From HGM04593 sp964512955 (GTDB lineage Bacteria > Bacteroidota > Bacteroidia > Bacteroidales > Bacteroidaceae), in NCBI GenBank assembly GCA_964512955.1, contig CAZEKX010000021.1, positions 1-30,280 of the forward strand: DNA of 30,280 nucleotides, read 5' to 3'. The position numbers were made by a program, and so were the translations under genes. The notes below the pieces were generated by a model. That model searched no databases. It was not told the DNA's origin and saw only the letters and a program-made list of their open reading frames with translations. The first letter of the stretch is position 1; each line of letters starts with the position of its first letter. This document shows, one piece after another, positions 1-8,666 of the stretch.

Positions 1-2
1 GA

Positions 3-2228
3 ATGGGAGATTTTAAACTCACTTATGGAAGTTCTACATCTACTACAACCATTACTAAAGAGGTTAACGGACAATCCAAGAAATTCTATCTGCCCTATGG
101 ACAAGAGGTAAGTATGAGTACCTTTACATATCATGGTTGGAATGCTACTATCGAGGAGGACGAAAATGTCGTTGTAACCTTTGCCGGCGACACCGAAAGT
201 GAATATCAGTACTTGTGGTATTATAACAATCCTCCCTATCGTATTCCTGCCATCGCAACACGTAAGGATGGTAAACTTCTGGCAATCAACGACTATCGTC
301 CTTGTGGCGGAGACATAGGTTTTGGTCGTGTCGATTTGGTGCAACGTATTGGTTCGCCCGACGGTAAAAGTTGGGAAAAAGGAACGGTTATCATAGAGGG
401 TAATGAATCCGACTCATGGAAGGGTAATGATGGTTTTGGCGACCCTGCTCTCTGTATCGATCGCGAAACAGGTCGTGTATTGTTAATATGTGTTACCGGA
501 CATACTGTTTGTGGCAGTGCTACACGTGAAGATCCCAACCGCATAGCACGTTTTTATAGTGAAGATGGTGGTGTAACATATCATGGTGTCGATGTTAATA
601 GCGACTCAATCTACGACGATATCACTGATGAGTTCTATGCTCTTTGGGATACCGAGGCATATAAGAATGGCGATAAAACAGCCATAGATCAATATACAGC
701 ACAGAGTTTCTTCTTTGGCTCAGGTCGTATCTTCCAGAGTTCAAAAATTAAGGTTGGTGAATATTATCGTATATATGCTGCTTTGTGGAGCAAGGATATG
801 CATAATCGTGTGGCATATTCCGACGATTTCGGTCTAACATGGAATATTCTTGGCACACGCGAGGATATGCCTTTCCCAAATTTTGGAAATGCCAATGAAC
901 CAAAATGTGAGGAATTGCCCAATGGCGACGTCATAATGTCTTCACGTAAGCCTCATGGACGTTACTACAATATTTTTACTTACTCCGATATTAAAAATGG
1001 TCAAGGTTCTTGGAGTACCGGTAGCAATAGCAATATCCCTGCACATAGCGATTGGAATGGTACCAATGGAGAAATTGCAACTTATCAGGTTGCCGATGCC
1101 GATGGTAATCTTTGTAATCTTGTTTTGCAGTCTTTGCCTCTTGGCTTGGAGGAATACCAAGGCGACGTGCGTCGTAACGTTGGTTTCTACTTTAAGGATA
1201 TTACCGACAAATATTCCTATCAAAAGAATGGAGTGAACGACGCTCCCACCTTTGCAACAGGGTGGCAGAAAGGTTTGGTAGTGAGTACCACACAGTCGGG
1301 GTCGGCATACAGTACCTTTACTCTACAAGAAGATGGTCGCATAGGCTTCTTCTACGAAGAGACTCCGGGTGGTTACTCAATGGTGTATGTTCCTTTGACC
1401 CTCTCCGAAATAACCGGTGGAAAATATGTACGTATTGTAGGTGCTACAGAGGACAAAGAATCTACTCCGGTTACTATAAACTACTCCTATAACTATAATG
1501 GAACAGAATGGTATTCGGGTGATGTAATAGCGTATGTCGATGCTAAGTTCCCACCAACAGAAAGAGCCGACTATGTCGATATGAGCGGTGTTCCCACTCG
1601 TAAAATTACAGCCGAAGATGCGGGCAAGTCTTTTCCCATCACCTGTACCATGAGCGATGATGCTCCTTTCATTCCTTCGGAATCTTTTGAAAAAGGTGCA
1701 TGGTATTCACTTACCATTCGTGGAACAAAATATCCTTATTATAATGCAACAACAGGTAAATTCCCTTGCTCAACATCTGAACAGTCGGGCGACAATACCC
1801 TCTTTGCTTTTGTTGGTAACCCGTTTACCGGTTATAAAATACAGAATCTTGCTCTTGGGGCAGACAAGGCAGTCGGTGGCAGTGTCGTTAATGACGGACA
1901 TGTCTCTGTGGTTGATTATGCAACTGCTCCCTGTTTTGTGCTGGAGAATAACAGCGGACATTTGGTGTTGCGCAATACATCAAACAGTTTAGGTTATCTC
2001 AACGATATAGCAGGAACATTAGGTTATTGGGTTAATGGTTCAGCCTCTACCGATGCAGGCTCCACCCTTACCTTTACATTGGAAAAGGATAATACTACCG
2101 GCATTAACGATGTTATTGTTGAAGAGGATACAACATCCAATGCTGTTTACGACCTTACAGGACGTCGTCTTTCGGCTCCCCGCAAAGGGATAAATATTAT
2201 TGGTGGAAAAAAGGTGATTGTGCAATAA
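3..2228 (+). CDS. Exo-alpha-sialidase (GH33-like), 5' end cut by window edge
   Basis: This enzyme would release terminal sialic acids from host glycans outside the cell or at its surface. Numbering from the first ATG in the window, it has the RIP motif (YRIPAI, 79-84) and three Asp boxes: SPDGKSW (118-124), SEDGGVTY (186-193) and SDDFGLTW (273-280). A fourth, degenerate Asp box is near 327-337. An EP..EELPNGDVIMSSR segment (about 299-315) and a FFYEE..GYSMVYVPL segment fit the Glu, Arg and Tyr-Glu active-site elements of the family. After the propeller comes a beta-rich region (about 500-700), then a tail with YDLTGRRL and GKKVIVQ that resembles a T9SS sorting tail. No signal peptide is visible and the reading frame is open to the edge, so the true start lies upstream. 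It converges with yifB and shares a terminator with it. Confidence 0.9.
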   Translation: MGDFKLTYGSSTSTTTITKEVNGQSKKFYLPYGQEVSMSTFTYHGWNATIEEDENVVVTFAGDTESEYQYLWYYNNPPYRIPAIATRKDGKLLAINDYRPCGGDIGFGRVDLVQRIGSPDGKSWEKGTVIIEGNESDSWKGNDGFGDPALCIDRETGRVLLICVTGHTVCGSATREDPNRIARFYSEDGGVTYHGVDVNSDSIYDDITDEFYALWDTEAYKNGDKTAIDQYTAQSFFFGSGRIFQSSKIKVGEYYRIYAALWSKDMHNRVAYSDDFGLTWNILGTREDMPFPNFGNANEPKCEELPNGDVIMSSRKPHGRYYNIFTYSDIKNGQGSWSTGSNSNIPAHSDWNGTNGEIATYQVADADGNLCNLVLQSLPLGLEEYQGDVRRNVGFYFKDITDKYSYQKNGVNDAPTFATGWQKGLVVSTTQSGSAYSTFTLQEDGRIGFFYEETPGGYSMVYVPLTLSEITGGKYVRIVGATEDKESTPVTINYSYNYNGTEWYSGDVIAYVDAKFPPTERADYVDMSGVPTRKITAEDAGKSFPITCTMSDDAPFIPSESFEKGAWYSLTIRGTKYPYYNATTGKFPCSTSEQSGDNTLFAFVGNPFTGYKIQNLALGADKAVGGSVVNDGHVSVVDYATAPCFVLENNSGHLVLRNTSNSLGYLNDIAGTLGYWVNGSASTDAGSTLTFTLEKDNTTGINDVIVEEDTTSNAVYDLTGRRLSAPRKGINIIGGKKVIVQ

Positions 2229-2242
2229 GCAGAACTTTTACC

Positions 2243-2288
2243 ATAAAACAAATCACTTCAAAGCATGCTTTGAAGTGATTTGTTTTAT
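2243..2288. terminator. Bidirectional terminator between sialidase gene and yifB
   Basis: This is a perfect 46-bp palindrome centred at 2265/2266, with A-rich and T-rich outer arms. It lies between two convergent stop codons (2228 on plus, 2294 on minus). The core is CACTTCAAAGC/GCTTTGAAGTG, and the outer TTTGTTTTAT (or its complement) supplies a U tract in either direction. Confidence 0.85.
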
Positions 2289-2293
2289 TATTC

Positions 2294-3832
2294 TTATTCT
2301 CCCCAATTCTCTCTATCGAGGTTTCGATAACCTATTGCTTCGGCAATGTGATGGCTTTGGATATTCTCGCTATTGTCAAGGTCGGCAATGGTACGCGAAA
2401 CTTTAAGAATTCGGTCATAAGCTCGTGCCGACAGGTTGAAACGGTTCATGGCATTACGCAACAGAGCAAGGCTTTTTTCATCGGGAGTGGCATAACGCTT
2501 TATAAGTCTTGGTGTCATCTGTGCATTGCAATAAATTCCTGTTTCGTTGGCAAAACGCTCTTCTTGTACTTTGCGTGCAGCAATTACACGCTCCCTAATT
2601 GCTGCGCTCGGTTCTCCCTCTTTAGTGTTCGATATCTCCTCGAACGGAACAGGTATTATCTCTATTTGCAGGTCTATACGGTCGAGTAGCGGTCCGCTAA
2701 TTTTGTTCAGGTAGCGTTGTACTTGTCCCGAATTGCATACGCAGGCTTTTGTAGGGTGGTTGTAGTAACCACAGGGACAAGGGTTCATGCTGGCGACGAA
2801 CATGACACCGGCAGGGTATTCCACTTTGTAGTTTGCACGTGCCACACAAATTTTGCGGTCTTCGAGTGGTTGGCGCATTACCTCCAGAACGGTTCTGTTG
2901 AATTCCGGCAACTCATCAAGGAATAGTACTCCGTTGTGTGCCAACGAAATCTCTCCGGGTTTAGGACTTGCTCCGCCACCTACAAGTGCTACCGACGAAA
3001 TTGTGTGGTGTGGGCTACGGAACGGACGTTGTGTGATAAGTGAAACTCCATTTGGCAGGTGTCCGCTCACCGAGTGTATTTTGGTTGTTTCGAGGCTCTC
3101 TTGCAGTGTCAGTGGAGGCAGAATTGTAGGCATGCGTTTTGCCATCATCGATTTGCCACTTCCCGGGGGACCTATCATCAGCAGGTTATGTCCGCCTGCC
3201 GCTGCTACTTCAAAGGCACGTTTTACACTCTCTTGTCCGCGTACCTCGCTGAAGTCGAATGGAAATGTATCCTGTTGTGAGTAAAAATCTTTCTCAATGT
3301 CAATGCTGTATGGGATTAACTCGCTCTCACCATTAAGAAACGATACAACCTGTAGCAGGTTATCGGCTGCATACACTGTGATACCCTCCACAACAGCCGC
3401 TTCTGCTGCATTAGATGTTGGTACGATTATTCCATCGTATCCCAACTCTCGGGCTTTAAGTGCTATTGGCAATACTCCTTTAATAGGCATAACACCGCCA
3501 TCCAGCCCCAATTCTCCCATTATTATGAATTTCCCAAGTTTCTCGGTTGCTACAACGCCATCGGCTGCCAATATGCCTATGGCTATCGGCAGGTCGTATG
3601 CCGAACCCTCTTTGCGTATATCGGCAGGTGCCATGTTTACAACAATCTGCTTACTTGGGAATTTAAGACCGTTATATTGGAAAGCTGAATTTATGCGTTC
3701 GTGGCTCTCCTTTACAGCATTGTCGGGTAGCCCCACAAGAAAAAAGCGAATGCCTCTGAGGGCATTTACTTCAATGGTTACCAATGTGGCATTTATGCCT
3801 TGAATGGCTGCTGCAAAGACTTTAACTAACAT
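2294..3832 (-). CDS. yifB: YifB/ComM-family Mg-chelatase-like AAA+ ATPase
   Basis: This is a hexameric AAA+ ATPase family; the characterised relative ComM acts as a DNA helicase in branch migration during natural transformation. The 512 residues match the usual length (about 510). An N-terminal Lon-protease-like (ChlI) domain covers about 1-165. The Mg-chelatase ATPase domain follows, with Walker A GPPGSGKS (221-228) and Walker B GVLFLDELPE (301-310). A four-cysteine cluster PCPCGY...ACVC (C352, C354, C364, C366) is typical of the family, and a C-terminal lid domain completes it. It is co-directional with the upstream lipoprotein gene (41-nt gap). That gap holds a dispersed AAATTTAAACA-type motif and a small hairpin next to the ATG. 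No role beyond the family's can be read from the sequence. Confidence 0.93.
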   Translation of the reverse strand: MLVKVFAAAIQGINATLVTIEVNALRGIRFFLVGLPDNAVKESHERINSAFQYNGLKFPSKQIVVNMAPADIRKEGSAYDLPIAIGILAADGVVATEKLGKFIIMGELGLDGGVMPIKGVLPIALKARELGYDGIIVPTSNAAEAAVVEGITVYAADNLLQVVSFLNGESELIPYSIDIEKDFYSQQDTFPFDFSEVRGQESVKRAFEVAAAGGHNLLMIGPPGSGKSMMAKRMPTILPPLTLQESLETTKIHSVSGHLPNGVSLITQRPFRSPHHTISSVALVGGGASPKPGEISLAHNGVLFLDELPEFNRTVLEVMRQPLEDRKICVARANYKVEYPAGVMFVASMNPCPCGYYNHPTKACVCNSGQVQRYLNKISGPLLDRIDLQIEIIPVPFEEISNTKEGEPSAAIRERVIAARKVQEERFANETGIYCNAQMTPRLIKRYATPDEKSLALLRNAMNRFNLSARAYDRILKVSRTIADLDNSENIQSHHIAEAIGYRNLDRENWGE

Positions 3833-3873
3833 AACTTTCTTAGAAGTTGTTTAAATTTCCAAATTATAGATTC

Positions 3874-4941
3874 TTATTTGCGTCTCTTCATTTTTGCCTC
3901 TCTTTCGGCTCTTTTTCTGCGGTTCTCTTTTAGTTTGTCTACAAGAGAATCTGCTCCCTCTTGTATAAACGTGTTGGTAATCCCGAACTTGTCTATACGT
4001 TGATATGGGTTGATAAGTATGCTGAACGGCAGTTTGTCAATGGCAAATTGCTCTGCAATGTTGTTGTGCCACATTTTTGTATCACAAATGTTGTCCCCGG
4101 GTATGCTATCCTGCTCTAAACATCTTTTCCATGCCAATGTGTCGTGGTCAAACGAAACATTCAACATTGCAATACAACTTGTATCTTTCAATGCCTTAAT
4201 ATGGTTCAGTATGTGCATCCTGTCAATGCTTGCCGAGTCCCATGATGCCCAAAAAGTTAAAATAAGATATTTGTCGCTGTAATGACGAGGTACCTCTATT
4301 GTATCTCCTGCCAACTCTATCTTGGTTGTCGGAAAAGCGCGATGCAGTATGTTGCCTTTGCCACGTGTGGTGGCATCTTTAAGGCTGGCAATATGCTCAT
4401 TATCTCGCAGAGTCCCTCCCAATGCACCTATTCTTTCTCTGATAAATGAATTTTTTGGTTCGTCTGTCTCTACAAAATATCGCATTATCAGGTATAGGTT
4501 TACATCGCTATATGGATGTTTTTTAATAAAACTATCTACCTTCTCATAGATAATTGCCTTGTCATTTATTTTGTTTATACAGGTGGTTATACTGTCGTAC
4601 AATGTTTGTGTGATACCGCCGGTAATGGTGTATTCTCCTTGTCGTAACGAATCGGGATACATTCTTGCCTCAATATCGGCTTCGGCATAAATCTGCATTA
4701 ACTTACCATTGGGTAACAGAAGGGTTAGCGGTACAATGGTATCTGTATTCAAAGAGTATTTGAACTCTCCATCTCCATTTGTTATAATGGTGTCGGTTTG
4801 GTCATGTCTGCGGTCGAATCCGAAAATGAACAGGGTGTCGTTTCCGCTACCGAATGTACCTACCAAACTATACATACCACTGTTATCTTTGCAGGCAAAG
4901 ATAAACAGCAATATAAGTGGCAGAAGTGCAAATCTCTTCAT
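3874..4941 (-). CDS. Thioredoxin-fold (TlpA/DUF4369-like) lipoprotein
   Basis: The protein has a lipoprotein signal (MKRFALLPLILLFIFAC, lipid-attached Cys17) and should sit in the envelope. The N-terminal half is a beta-rich region (about 20-110) of the DUF4369 type that often precedes thioredoxin domains in Bacteroidota. A helical middle follows, then a C-terminal thioredoxin-like domain beginning near ILTFWASWDSAS. The usual WCxxC redox pair is missing: WASWDSAS occupies that position, so disulfide chemistry is unlikely. The C-terminus is strongly basic (KENRRKRAEREAKMKRRK). It starts 15 nt after typA stops, so the two are probably co-transcribed. The fold assignment is moderately sure; the function is unknown. 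Confidence 0.75.
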   Translation of the reverse strand: MKRFALLPLILLFIFACKDNSGMYSLVGTFGSGNDTLFIFGFDRRHDQTDTIITNGDGEFKYSLNTDTIVPLTLLLPNGKLMQIYAEADIEARMYPDSLRQGEYTITGGITQTLYDSITTCINKINDKAIIYEKVDSFIKKHPYSDVNLYLIMRYFVETDEPKNSFIRERIGALGGTLRDNEHIASLKDATTRGKGNILHRAFPTTKIELAGDTIEVPRHYSDKYLILTFWASWDSASIDRMHILNHIKALKDTSCIAMLNVSFDHDTLAWKRCLEQDSIPGDNICDTKMWHNNIAEQFAIDKLPFSILINPYQRIDKFGITNTFIQEGADSLVDKLKENRRKRAEREAKMKRRK

Positions 4942-4956
4942 TGTGTTCTGTTTTTG

Positions 4957-6753
4957 TTACTGCTTATTGGCGCGTTTACGTTCCAGTTCGTCGAGGATTA
5001 TCTTGCGCATACGCATCGATTTTGGTGTAACTTCCAAATATTCATCCTCTTTTATATATTCCAACCCCTCTTCGAGTGAGAATATAATAGGTGGAACAAT
5101 TCGTGCCTTATCATCGGAACCGCTTGCACGCATGTTGGTGAGTTTCTTGCTCTTTGTTACATTTATCACAAGGTCGTTCTCGTGTATATGTTCTCCTACA
5201 ACCTGCCCTGCATATACCTCCTCTTGCGGGCTTATAAAGAAACGTCCGCGGTCCTGTAGTTTGTCTATGGCATACGCAAATGCAGTGCCACTCTCCATTG
5301 CAACCATGGAACCGTTTGTGCGACGTTCAATATCGCCTTTGTATGGCTGATACTCTTTGAAACGGTGTGCCATGATAGCCTCTCCTGCCGATGCGGTAAG
5401 TACGTTTGTTCTTAATCCGATAATACCACGCGACGGAACATTGAACTCTATATTCACACGGTCGCCCTGTGCCTCCATCGAAAGCATTTCGCCTTTTCGA
5501 CGTGTTATCATGTCTATTATTTTACTCGAATAGTCGGTGGGAACGTTTATTGTAAGTTCTTCTATGGGTTCGTTGCGTACACCATCTATCTCTTTGTAAA
5601 TAACCTGTGGCTGTCCCACCTGTAACTCGTATCCTTCGCGACGCATGGTCTCTATCAGTACCGAAAGATGCAATACTCCGCGACCGAATACAGTCCAAGC
5701 GTCCTCTTCGGGTGCTTTCTGTACGCGTAATGCAAGGTTCTTGTCTAACTCCTTCTCCAAACGCTCTTGTATGTGGCGCGATGTTACATATTTACCCTCT
5801 TTGCCAAAGAACGGAGAATCGTTTATGGTAAACAGCATGCTCATGGTAGGCTCATCTATGGCAATGGGTGGCAGGGGTTCGGGATTCTCAAAGTCGCATA
5901 TTGTGTCGCCAATTTCGAACTTCTCAAGTCCCACAATAGCACATATATCACCGGAACTTACTGCGTCGGTACGTTTGCGTCCCAGTCCTTCGAATGTATG
6001 CAACTCTTTTATCTTAACCTTTGATTGGTTGCCGTTTCTGCTGCACAACGTAACATTTGCACCTTCGGTGAGTGTTCCACGGTGTACACGACCTATGGCA
6101 ATACGTCCGGTGTAAGGAGAGTAATCGAGTGATGTAATAAGCATCTGTGGCGTTCCTTCTAATTGCTTAGGTGCCGGAATATGCTCCAGAATAGCATCGA
6201 GTAAGGGGGTAATGTCGCTTGTCTGTTTGCGCCAATCGTCACTCATCCAATTGTTCTTTGCCGAACCGAATATCACCGGAAAATCGAGTTGTTCCTCTGT
6301 TGCATCCAAAGAGAACATAAGGTCGAATACCATCTCGTGAACCTCGTCGGGGCGGCAATTAGGCTTGTCTACCTTGTTCACCACAACTATAGGTTTCAAA
6401 CCAATTTGTAACGCTTTTTGCAGAACAAAACGTGTTTGCGGCATGGGGCCCTCAAAGGCGTCTACCAACAGTAGGCAACCATCTGCCATATTCAATACAC
6501 GTTCAACTTCACCACCAAAGTCGCTGTGTCCCGGTGTGTCAATAATATTTATTTTGGTATTCTTGTATTGAATAGAAACATTCTTTGATAGAATGGTTAT
6601 ACCGCGTTCACGCTCCAAATCGTTGTTGTCGAGTGTCAGGGCATCGTTATCCTGCTCTTTCAGCAGGTTGCCTGCCAACATCATTTTATCAACAAGGGTG
6701 GTTTTGCCGTGGTCTACGTGTGCTATTATGGCAATGTTACGAATGTTCTGCAT
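4957..6753 (-). CDS. typA: Ribosome-associated GTPase TypA/BipA
   Basis: This translational GTPase binds the ribosome and supports 50S assembly and stress adaptation. Numbering from the ATG at 6753, G1 is AHVDHGKT (11-18), the G2 region RGIT (50-53), G3 DTPGHSD (72-78) and G4 NKVD (126-129). Domains II, III and V and the TypA-specific C-terminal region follow to about 598 residues, the family length. I chose the start beginning MQNIRNIAIIAHVDHGKTT because it matches the normal N-terminus; an in-frame ATG nine nt upstream (6762) adds only MIY. It heads a co-directional set with the thioredoxin-fold lipoprotein and yifB, and is divergent from rpsO. Confidence 0.95.
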   Translation of the reverse strand: MQNIRNIAIIAHVDHGKTTLVDKMMLAGNLLKEQDNDALTLDNNDLERERGITILSKNVSIQYKNTKINIIDTPGHSDFGGEVERVLNMADGCLLLVDAFEGPMPQTRFVLQKALQIGLKPIVVVNKVDKPNCRPDEVHEMVFDLMFSLDATEEQLDFPVIFGSAKNNWMSDDWRKQTSDITPLLDAILEHIPAPKQLEGTPQMLITSLDYSPYTGRIAIGRVHRGTLTEGANVTLCSRNGNQSKVKIKELHTFEGLGRKRTDAVSSGDICAIVGLEKFEIGDTICDFENPEPLPPIAIDEPTMSMLFTINDSPFFGKEGKYVTSRHIQERLEKELDKNLALRVQKAPEEDAWTVFGRGVLHLSVLIETMRREGYELQVGQPQVIYKEIDGVRNEPIEELTINVPTDYSSKIIDMITRRKGEMLSMEAQGDRVNIEFNVPSRGIIGLRTNVLTASAGEAIMAHRFKEYQPYKGDIERRTNGSMVAMESGTAFAYAIDKLQDRGRFFISPQEEVYAGQVVGEHIHENDLVINVTKSKKLTNMRASGSDDKARIVPPIIFSLEEGLEYIKEDEYLEVTPKSMRMRKIILDELERKRANKQ

Positions 6754-6886
6754 ATATATCATTAATTTGGCTGCGAAGTTACAACAAATAATCGAAAAAC
6801 CGCTTATATTAATTATGTAATAAAGTAAAATAACTTGCTAAACATCTGCTTTTTTGTCATTTGCATAATTTTTTATTGCATAAGAA

Positions 6887-6916
6887 TTGCTATTCCAAAA
6901 AATAGATGTATCTTTG
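6887..6916 (+). promoter_or_regulatory. rpsO promoter (Bacteroidota sigma-ABfr type)
   Basis: TTG at 6887-6889 and TATCTTTG at 6909-6916, separated by 19 nt, match the -33/-7 consensus TTTG-N19-TAnnTTTG of the Bacteroidota primary sigma factor. Transcription should begin about 6922-6925, giving a leader of about 35 nt before the rpsO ATG at 6960. The 16 bases ending TATCTTTGCAC also occur at the pnp promoter. Confidence 0.8.
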
Positions 6917-6959
6917 CACCCGCTAAAAGAATTTTTTAATCATTTTAAAACACAAATCT

Positions 6960-7229
6960 ATGTATTTGGATTCAGAAAAAAAGAAAGAGATCTTTGGCAC
7001 ATACGGAACGTCTAACACTGATACCGGTTCAGCAGAGAGCCAGATTGCTTTGTTCTCATACCGTATTGCCCATTTGACGGAGCACCTCAAGGCAAACCGT
7101 AAAGATTATAGCACACAAAGAGCCTTGACAACACTCGTTGGTAAACGTCGTGCGCTCCTTAACTATCTTAAGGATCGCGATATCAACCGCTACCGCGCAA
7201 TTGTTGCTAAACTTGGCTTGCGTAGATAA
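6960..7229 (+). CDS. rpsO: 30S ribosomal protein S15
   Basis: S15 binds the central domain of 16S rRNA early in 30S assembly. The 89-residue product has the family length and signatures: GSAESQIALFSYRIAHLTEHLK, then RKDYSTQRALTTLVGKRRALLNYLKDRD, and a C-terminus ending LGLRR. It has its own promoter and terminator, so it is a single-gene unit here. In enterobacteria rpsO is followed by pnp; here pnp lies about 8 kb away on the other strand. Confidence 0.97.
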   Translation: MYLDSEKKKEIFGTYGTSNTDTGSAESQIALFSYRIAHLTEHLKANRKDYSTQRALTTLVGKRRALLNYLKDRDINRYRAIVAKLGLRR

Positions 7230-7248
7230 TCTGCGCCTGAAAAGAGTT

Positions 7249-7279
7249 AAAAGGACAACCTCGAGGTTGTCCTTTTTTT
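7249..7279 (+). terminator. rpsO intrinsic terminator
   Basis: A perfect 28-bp palindrome (7249-7276; arms AAAAGGACAACCTC and GAGGTTGTCCTTTT) is followed by more T residues to 7279, 19 nt after the rpsO stop codon. Confidence 0.9.
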
Positions 7280-7554
7280 GTTGCTCTAAAATGGTTCTGC
7301 TGTTTATGCAATATGTCGCGGTAAAAATAATCTCACGAGTTTTGTATTTAACAAAAATTAACTCGGGGGGGGTGAAAAGTGGTGTATTCTTTTTATCTTC
7401 GCAAAAAATAGAAGTTATTTAAAATTATATCGTTAAGTTTTTATAGAGCAAAAACAGACATTTTTGAATATAAAAAACAACGAAATGACGCTTTCCAATA
7501 TAAGAAAAACTATTTTATGAATTTAAACAGTTTCTTAATATCAAATAAGAAATT
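7280..7554 (+). promoter_or_regulatory. AT-rich leader and probable promoter of the LRR surface gene, with a G8 tract
   Basis: The rpsO terminator ends this gap's left side and no gene is visible in the rest. A weak -7-like box TATCTTCG lies at 7394-7401. Nineteen nt upstream is GGTG at 7371-7374, which overlaps a run of eight G at 7365-7372. A dispersed AATTTAAACAGTTTCT motif is at 7519-7542. A hairpin TTTCTTA (7531-7537)/TAAGAAA (7546-7552) stops three bases before the ATG at 7555. The promoter call is tentative. Confidence 0.45.
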
Positions 7555-8505
7555 ATGAGAAATTTTAAACAAATTTTAGCGGTATTATTGTTGTTATGCG
7601 TGATTGCAACAAATGCTCAAGGCATACCTTTTAAGGTAAATGGTATTAATTACAGAATTACCGACGAGGTAAACAAAACTGTGGAGGTGTACGATAATCA
7701 TGGGTGGCCTTATGACCTTATAATAATACCTGGGAATATTGTATACAATGGGGTAACCTACAGTGTTACAGGTATTGGGAATTATGCATTTAGTAATTCC
7801 CGTTTTACTTCCGTTGAGATACCCAACAGTGTAACATATATAGGAAGTGGCGCATTTGAACAGTGTGGTTTTCTTCAAAATATAACAATCCCAAACAATG
7901 TAATAAAGATTGGAAATAATGCCTTCGAGGGTACCCGTTGGTACGAAAGCCAACCCAAAAGTGTTGTGTATGCCGGCAATGTGTTGTATGCTTATAAAGG
8001 TACCATGCCCGAAGATACAAATATTGTAGTGAGAGAAGGAACGTTGGGTATCTCGCCGGGAGCATTGAATAGTACCGAACTTACGGGTATTGAAATTCCC
8101 AATAGTGTAACGGCAATAGGGTATGGTGCATTCCTGGGATGCGTAGGGCTGGAGAGCATAACAATCCCACGCGGTGTAACAGAAATTCTCGGAAGTGCTT
8201 TCTCCGGTTGTACATCACTTGTAAGTATTTATTTAATGAGTGAAACTCCTATATTAACTTCCTCTTTTGATAGTGAAAATTATGTAAACACAACACTTTA
8301 TGTTCCCAATGGTTCATTGGCTGCTTATCAAACAAGCAGATGGAAAAACTTCCGGAATATTAAGGAGTTTGATACAACCGGTTTGAATGGTGTAAAAACC
8401 GAGAATGAGAATATTAAAACAGCGGTTGACATAAACGGTCGTATAGTGGAAAATCCTCAAAGAGGTGTTTATATTGTTAATGGTATTAAGATTCTTATTA
8501 AGTAA
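7555..8505 (+). CDS. Secreted BspA-like leucine-rich-repeat protein
   Basis: This is a probable surface or secreted adhesion-type protein. It has a signal peptide (about 1-21, cleavage near ATNAQ). BspA/Treponema-type LRR_5 repeats follow, recognisable by repeated IPNSVTxIGxGAFxxC-like units, for example SVEIPNSVTYIGSGAF, GIEIPNSVTAIGYGAF and ITIPRGVTEILGSAF. A linker leads to a C-terminal tail DINGRIV...GVYIVNGIKILIK, which matches the T9SS-like tails of the sialidase and the 1201-residue protein. At 316 residues it is short for a BspA protein, with only about four or five clear repeats. BspA proteins bind host matrix proteins in oral relatives; a similar role here is inference. Confidence 0.85.
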   Translation: MRNFKQILAVLLLLCVIATNAQGIPFKVNGINYRITDEVNKTVEVYDNHGWPYDLIIIPGNIVYNGVTYSVTGIGNYAFSNSRFTSVEIPNSVTYIGSGAFEQCGFLQNITIPNNVIKIGNNAFEGTRWYESQPKSVVYAGNVLYAYKGTMPEDTNIVVREGTLGISPGALNSTELTGIEIPNSVTAIGYGAFLGCVGLESITIPRGVTEILGSAFSGCTSLVSIYLMSETPILTSSFDSENYVNTTLYVPNGSLAAYQTSRWKNFRNIKEFDTTGLNGVKTENENIKTAVDINGRIVENPQRGVYIVNGIKILIK

Positions 8506-8601
8506 GGGTATTATTTGCATTGTTTTGTGAAAAACAGTATAAAAATGGCAGGTATTACATCTTTTAAATGATATTGGATTAGAAAATAGCATTTTTTAAA
8601 G

Positions 8602-8639
8602 AAATTTAATCAACTTGTTTAAACAAGTTGATTAAATTT
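8602..8639. terminator. 38-bp perfect palindrome, probable terminator of the LRR gene
   Basis: Positions 8602-8620 are the exact reverse complement of 8621-8639 (core CAACTTGTTT/AAACAAGTTG, outer arms AAATTTAAT/ATTAAATTT). It lies 97 nt after the LRR stop and 27 nt before the GSCFA start codon. The arms are AT-rich and the trailing U tract is only UUU, so termination is likely but not certain. Confidence 0.6.
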
Positions 8640-8666
8640 GCGAGTAATATTCCTGAGTCTAAAACC

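Noticed and set aside
3297..3803. 168-codon ORF antisense to yifB
   Set aside because: Shadow of the strongly coding yifB strand; no recognisable domain or start signals.
8628..8666. TTG start for the GSCFA gene
   Set aside because: The codon is within the palindrome, and the ATG at 8667 restores the usual N-terminus.
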